Below, piece by piece: positions 61,331 to 64,000 of a stretch of DNA of 64,000 nucleotides; position 1 is the stretch's first letter, and every line of letters begins with the position of its first letter. The position numbers and the translations under genes were made by a program. This DNA comes from Sphagnum compactum (lineage: Eukaryota; Bryophyta; Sphagnopsida; Sphagnales), in assembly GCA_965153455.1 (NCBI GenBank), contig OZ234501.1, forward strand, positions 10,664,001 to 10,728,000, written 5' to 3'. The notes under the pieces were generated by a model. The model was given only the letters and a program-made list of their open reading frames with translations, was not told the origin of the DNA and ran no database searches.

Positions 61331-61619
61331 TTGAGAATATAACCTTGTGAATACATTGATGATTCAAGGATTGAAAATGGAGTTTCACATGCATGCAAAA
61401 GAGGTAGACCAAACCCTCTATAGGAGAATCATAGGTAAATTGAATTAGTTGACGAATACTTAACTGAACTTGTCATTTGCCATGGGAGTGGTTAGTTGAT
61501 TCTTGGCTAAACCACAAGAATCTCACATGCATGATACAGAGCACATATTTTAATACCTCAAGAAGACCTATGATCTTGGTATCTTTTACCATCATGGACA
61601 TACCAAAGATTCTAACAAC

Positions 61620-62010
61620 ATACATTGATGTTGATTGGGGTGGTTCCTTAAAAGACTAGGAGATCAACAAGAGGATATTTACTTGGAATGGGGAGAGGTG
61701 CAAAATCCTAGTCTAATAAATACCAACCATTTGTGGTTTTGTCATCTATTAAGTTTGAATATATAGAGACAGCAAAGGGGGTAAAGGAAATATTATGGAT
61801 GACTGTTTTTCTTCCAGAATTTGACATGTTCCACCATGCATCGTGAAATTACTTTGTGACGACCAAGGTAGCACAAAACTTGCACATAATCCTATAATTC
61901 ATGCTCATGGAACTTGATTACCATTATGTGTGAAAGAATGTTCTTGCAAAAGAAGTGGAGATTGGGTATATTCCTAGTTAGGAACAACTTGCAAACATTT
62001 GGACTAGAGA
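61620..62010 (+). pseudogene. Copia RNase H, broken
   Basis: Frame fragments read YIDVDWGGSLKD, RSTRGYLLGMGRGAKS, LSSIEFEYIETAKGVKEILW and KLLCDDQGSTKLAHNP, corresponding to the DWAG, TSGY, EAEY and CDN..A...NP blocks of copia RNase H. Several stops and shifts. Confidence 0.8.
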
Positions 62011-62074
62011 GCACTTGGAAGGATGAAGTTTGAGATAGCACACAAAATAATCAGAGTGATTCAAGAGGGAGAAG

Positions 62075-62396
62075 TGTGCTTTTACTAAACCCAATCGGAT
62101 GCAATCAACCACATAGTATTTGTCACAATCTTGGAGTCACAAATGAGCAATAGTACTAGTTAGGTGAGGCATAAATTAGTTAGATCAGGTGTTAGGTAGA
62201 TAAGATAGATTAGGTAGGTAGATCAGATAGATCAATTTAGTTGGAACATGACTCATTCTGAAATTTTTGAGTTCCATGTTCCTCCTCCATCAATATTATT
62301 AAGGCTACCTCTTGACTAATGTTAGTTTGCTTTGTTGTGTACTTAATCACTCACCTGTGGTGCCTCTTCTGCAACTGTTCAAGCTCAGTTTGGACG
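62075..62396 (+). repeat. 3' LTR of the copia element (right end lost)
   Basis: It follows the purine tract. Homology to the 5' LTR is clear from GTTAGATCAGGTGTTAGG through CAAGCTCAGTTTGGA (about 62396), then stops about 48 bases before the point where the 5' LTR ends, so the right end seems deleted or replaced. Confidence 0.65.
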
Positions 62397-62543
62397 AGCT
62401 TTAACAGTTCAGATCCAGGACCCCCAAAACAGAGAAGAAAACCATGTATTTGCAGCTCAGTGGCAGAGTTCAAATGCTCTTGATAATCTGCTGCAGGGCA
62501 AATGCCAACGACTGGTTGGTTGGTCATTTGGTTAGTTAGGACC
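62397..62543 (+). other. Exon-like segment of unknown origin
   Basis: Immediately after the LTR break, one frame reads as ordinary protein (GRALTVQIQDPQNREENHVF, AAQWQSSNALDNLLQGKCQR) up to TAG 62541. Codon content looks coding. No family recognised. It may be a captured or truncated host exon. Confidence 0.25.
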
Positions 62544-62616
62544 ACTTGCTATCAGACTAGGTAGTTGAAGAGTTATTTTGGTGTAACTTTAGATGAGACC
62601 ATTTATAGTCTTTTGT

Positions 62617-62757
62617 ATTGACTAACAAATGGTCTTGTGGGCTGTGTGGTCCAGTGTAAAGGAGGGGAGTGGTTTCATTACCAATGTGTTGGTATTAAGC
62701 TCAGAGACACAATTCAAAGGGAAATGGTATTGTCTTACATGCGGCGAATTGCAATAA
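62617..62757 (+). pseudogene. PHD-finger relic, ING-like, frameshifted
   Basis: One frame gives GLVGCVVQCKGGEWFHYQCVG (to 62693). After one surplus base the next frame gives LSSETQFKGKWYCLTCGELQ then TAA (62755-62757). Together these are the second half of a PHD zinc finger: the C..C, EWFHYQC and KWYC..C ligands, closest to ING-family fingers that read methylated histone H3. Upstream, in the first frame, the codons where the first two cysteines should be read TGA and ACA. The indel and the lost cysteines point to a pseudogene; an unrecognised intron is a weaker alternative. Confidence 0.5.
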
Positions 62758-62859
62758 AGGGGTCTCTTGGACCTCCCTTAGTTATTCTCCACCACTTGTC
62801 TATGTATCCACAATTGTGACTGGGTTATAAATGGTGTCTTTCATGGTGTCTTTGTTGGC

Positions 62860-63960
62860 AGGTATGGTGGCACAGTTGAGGGAGCAAGTGTGTATTTGCT
62901 TGATGAAAAAGCGGGAGGGACCAGAGGCAGATGAGACTGTAGAAAAAATGTGGCAGCTAATTGAGAGCAATCCAACCAACACCTTATGCTTTGATCTGGT
63001 GGCACCTCATTACAAATTGCTTTTCAAGGATCACTTTATTCTGTTCTGTTCAGTCTCTCTTTCATGACTCTGTTTCTCCTTGTCATATTGTTCTAATCCA
63101 GTAGCCTTCTGCATACACTGCAAGAACTTATTGTCATTCTGTTCATCTTGAAGCAAGGTACAGCTGCTATGTGCTTCAAATCTGTTCTTTTCAGTTGTTG
63201 GGGTGCTATCCCATGATGGCAAAACCTCTTGAGGAGAACTTTGACAGGAAGACCAAACTACTACTCTCCTGTATGTAGGCCTCTTTACTGCCTTTTGGCA
63301 AGCTAAACCATAATGAAGCTTACTCTCACAAGCTTTTGGCTAGGTTGAATGCAGGGTGCTAGCATATATCATGAAATGCTTCTTAGTCTCTTTCTGAATA
63401 GATGTTTTAACCTGCCTGCTATGTTCCTGCCTGCTATGTTTGGTTCAATGTGTAGATGTGTTGTGCAGAGAGTTGTGCATGGTGAGAAGAGTGGAAGCGC
63501 ACATGGCAGCAAGGGGTCATTGCTAGACTGGGTTTGAGAAGGAGAGGCTAGCCAGGGAGGCGTAATGGCCTCAGCCAGAACAGGCATATTTGTTGATGAC
63601 TCCGGCCTTGCTTGTGTAAGTCATTGCAACATGCTTTTGAGTGCTAGCTAACATTATTAGACTGTTGCTTCCAGACATCCATATTTTTGTATGAATATTT
63701 GCTTGGAAGTTTGAGAGTTTGAGTACATAATTATAGACTGACTTACACCCACCATCAGGAGCTGATGAAGTCAGTGGGGAGTAATGGCAGCTCATTATGA
63801 CCATTCATGAAGGTTATCCTTGTACTTTGTAAGCGACATTCATGACTGCATGCAAATCTTCTTGTGTTTTCTTGACTTTTGCCAGAACTCAAACAAGGAT
63901 CACCTTGAAAGTGCTATTGTGGAATCTCGGAGATGTGTAAGTTCTGCTTATGTAAAAGAA
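62860..63960 (+). other. Possible exons of an unidentified gene running off the window
   Basis: Three segments have exon character. 62862-62985, after an acceptor GTTGGCAG, encodes MVAQLREQVCICLMKKREGP and DETVEKMWQLIESNPTN. 63568-63618 encodes MASARTGIFVDDSGLAC before a donor GTAAGT. 63887-63937, between TTTTGCCAG and GTAAGT, encodes NSNKDHLESAIVESRRC. Frames and phases were not fully reconciled and no family is recognised. They may or may not belong with the PHD relic. Confidence 0.3.
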
Positions 63961-64000
63961 AAAGCCTAAAAATTTGATGCTTGCCAGAGCTTGCATTGCT

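Larger units (their letters stand above)
56299..62396 (+). mobile_element. Decayed Ty1/copia LTR retrotransposon
   Basis: The domains run in copia order on the plus strand, with many stops and shifts: 5' LTR (about 56299-57943, carrying a nested insertion), primer site (57944-57963), gag with a worn zinc knuckle (CHEGGHWEREC near 58697-58730), pre-integrase FWH*RMGHIN (59375-59410), integrase traces (LIHTYLC, CMDDHS, CWVFLFHTKDKAF, about 59555-59700), reverse transcriptase (60640-61330), RNase H (61620-62010), a purine tract AAGAGGGAGAAG (62063-62074) and a 3' LTR to about 62396. LTR halves 57745-57910 and 62230-62396 are clearly homologous but diverged, so the element is old. It cannot be active. 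Confidence 0.85.

Noticed and set aside
1-64000. tRNA, rRNA, CRISPR or prokaryotic operon features
   Set aside because: No T-loop-like GGTTCGAATCC with a foldable context, no rRNA stretches and no spaced identical short repeats; gene structure is eukaryotic throughout.

Overview
This is nuclear DNA from a land plant. The evidence is spliced plant-type genes with GT-AG introns, a polyglutamine MED15 of plant architecture, a plant-type GDSL esterase, a plant mTERF, a dirigent protein, and a decayed Ty1/copia element with a tRNA-iMet-like primer site. Long gene-poor stretches, many small inverted-repeat elements and two adjacent unfamiliar membrane/tail genes fit a large genome, perhaps a fern or other seed-free vascular plant. 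The species cannot be fixed from the sequence alone.

Layout, left to right: an ankyrin plus PGG-like membrane protein (331-1353, +); repeats and relics (1.4-6.8 kb); a five-exon GDSL esterase/lipase (6845-9094, +); about 9 kb of AT-rich and repeat DNA with no confident gene; a 21-coding-exon Mediator subunit 15 gene (18644-27249, +), modelled exon by exon with a continuous 1338-residue frame; a 53-bp minisatellite (27760-28079); an intronless mTERF coding region (29820-31976, +) behind a likely 5'UTR intron; about 9 kb of repeats, including three inverted-repeat DNA transposons (36.2, 39.1 and 40.2 kb); two closely spaced two-exon genes of unknown function (41255-42102 and 42340-43412, +); about 8 kb without a recognised gene; an intronless dirigent gene (51624-52154, -); AT-rich DNA; a dead copia retrotransposon (about 56.3-62.4 kb) whose 5' LTR carries a 1.3-kb inserted element flanked by 9-10-bp direct repeats; and, at the right edge, a frameshifted PHD-finger relic followed by exon-like segments.

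The genes are unrelated housekeeping and secondary functions, not a pathway: MED15 (nuclear transcription), mTERF (organelle gene expression), GDSL and dirigent proteins (secreted; lipid/ester and phenylpropanoid chemistry), and membrane proteins. The most unusual parts are the paired unknown genes at 41-43 kb, the nested transposon history at 56-62 kb, and several small repeat families that recur within the window, two of them inside a MED15 intron. Many apparent open frames begin at TTG, GTG or CTG; starts given here were moved to ATG.
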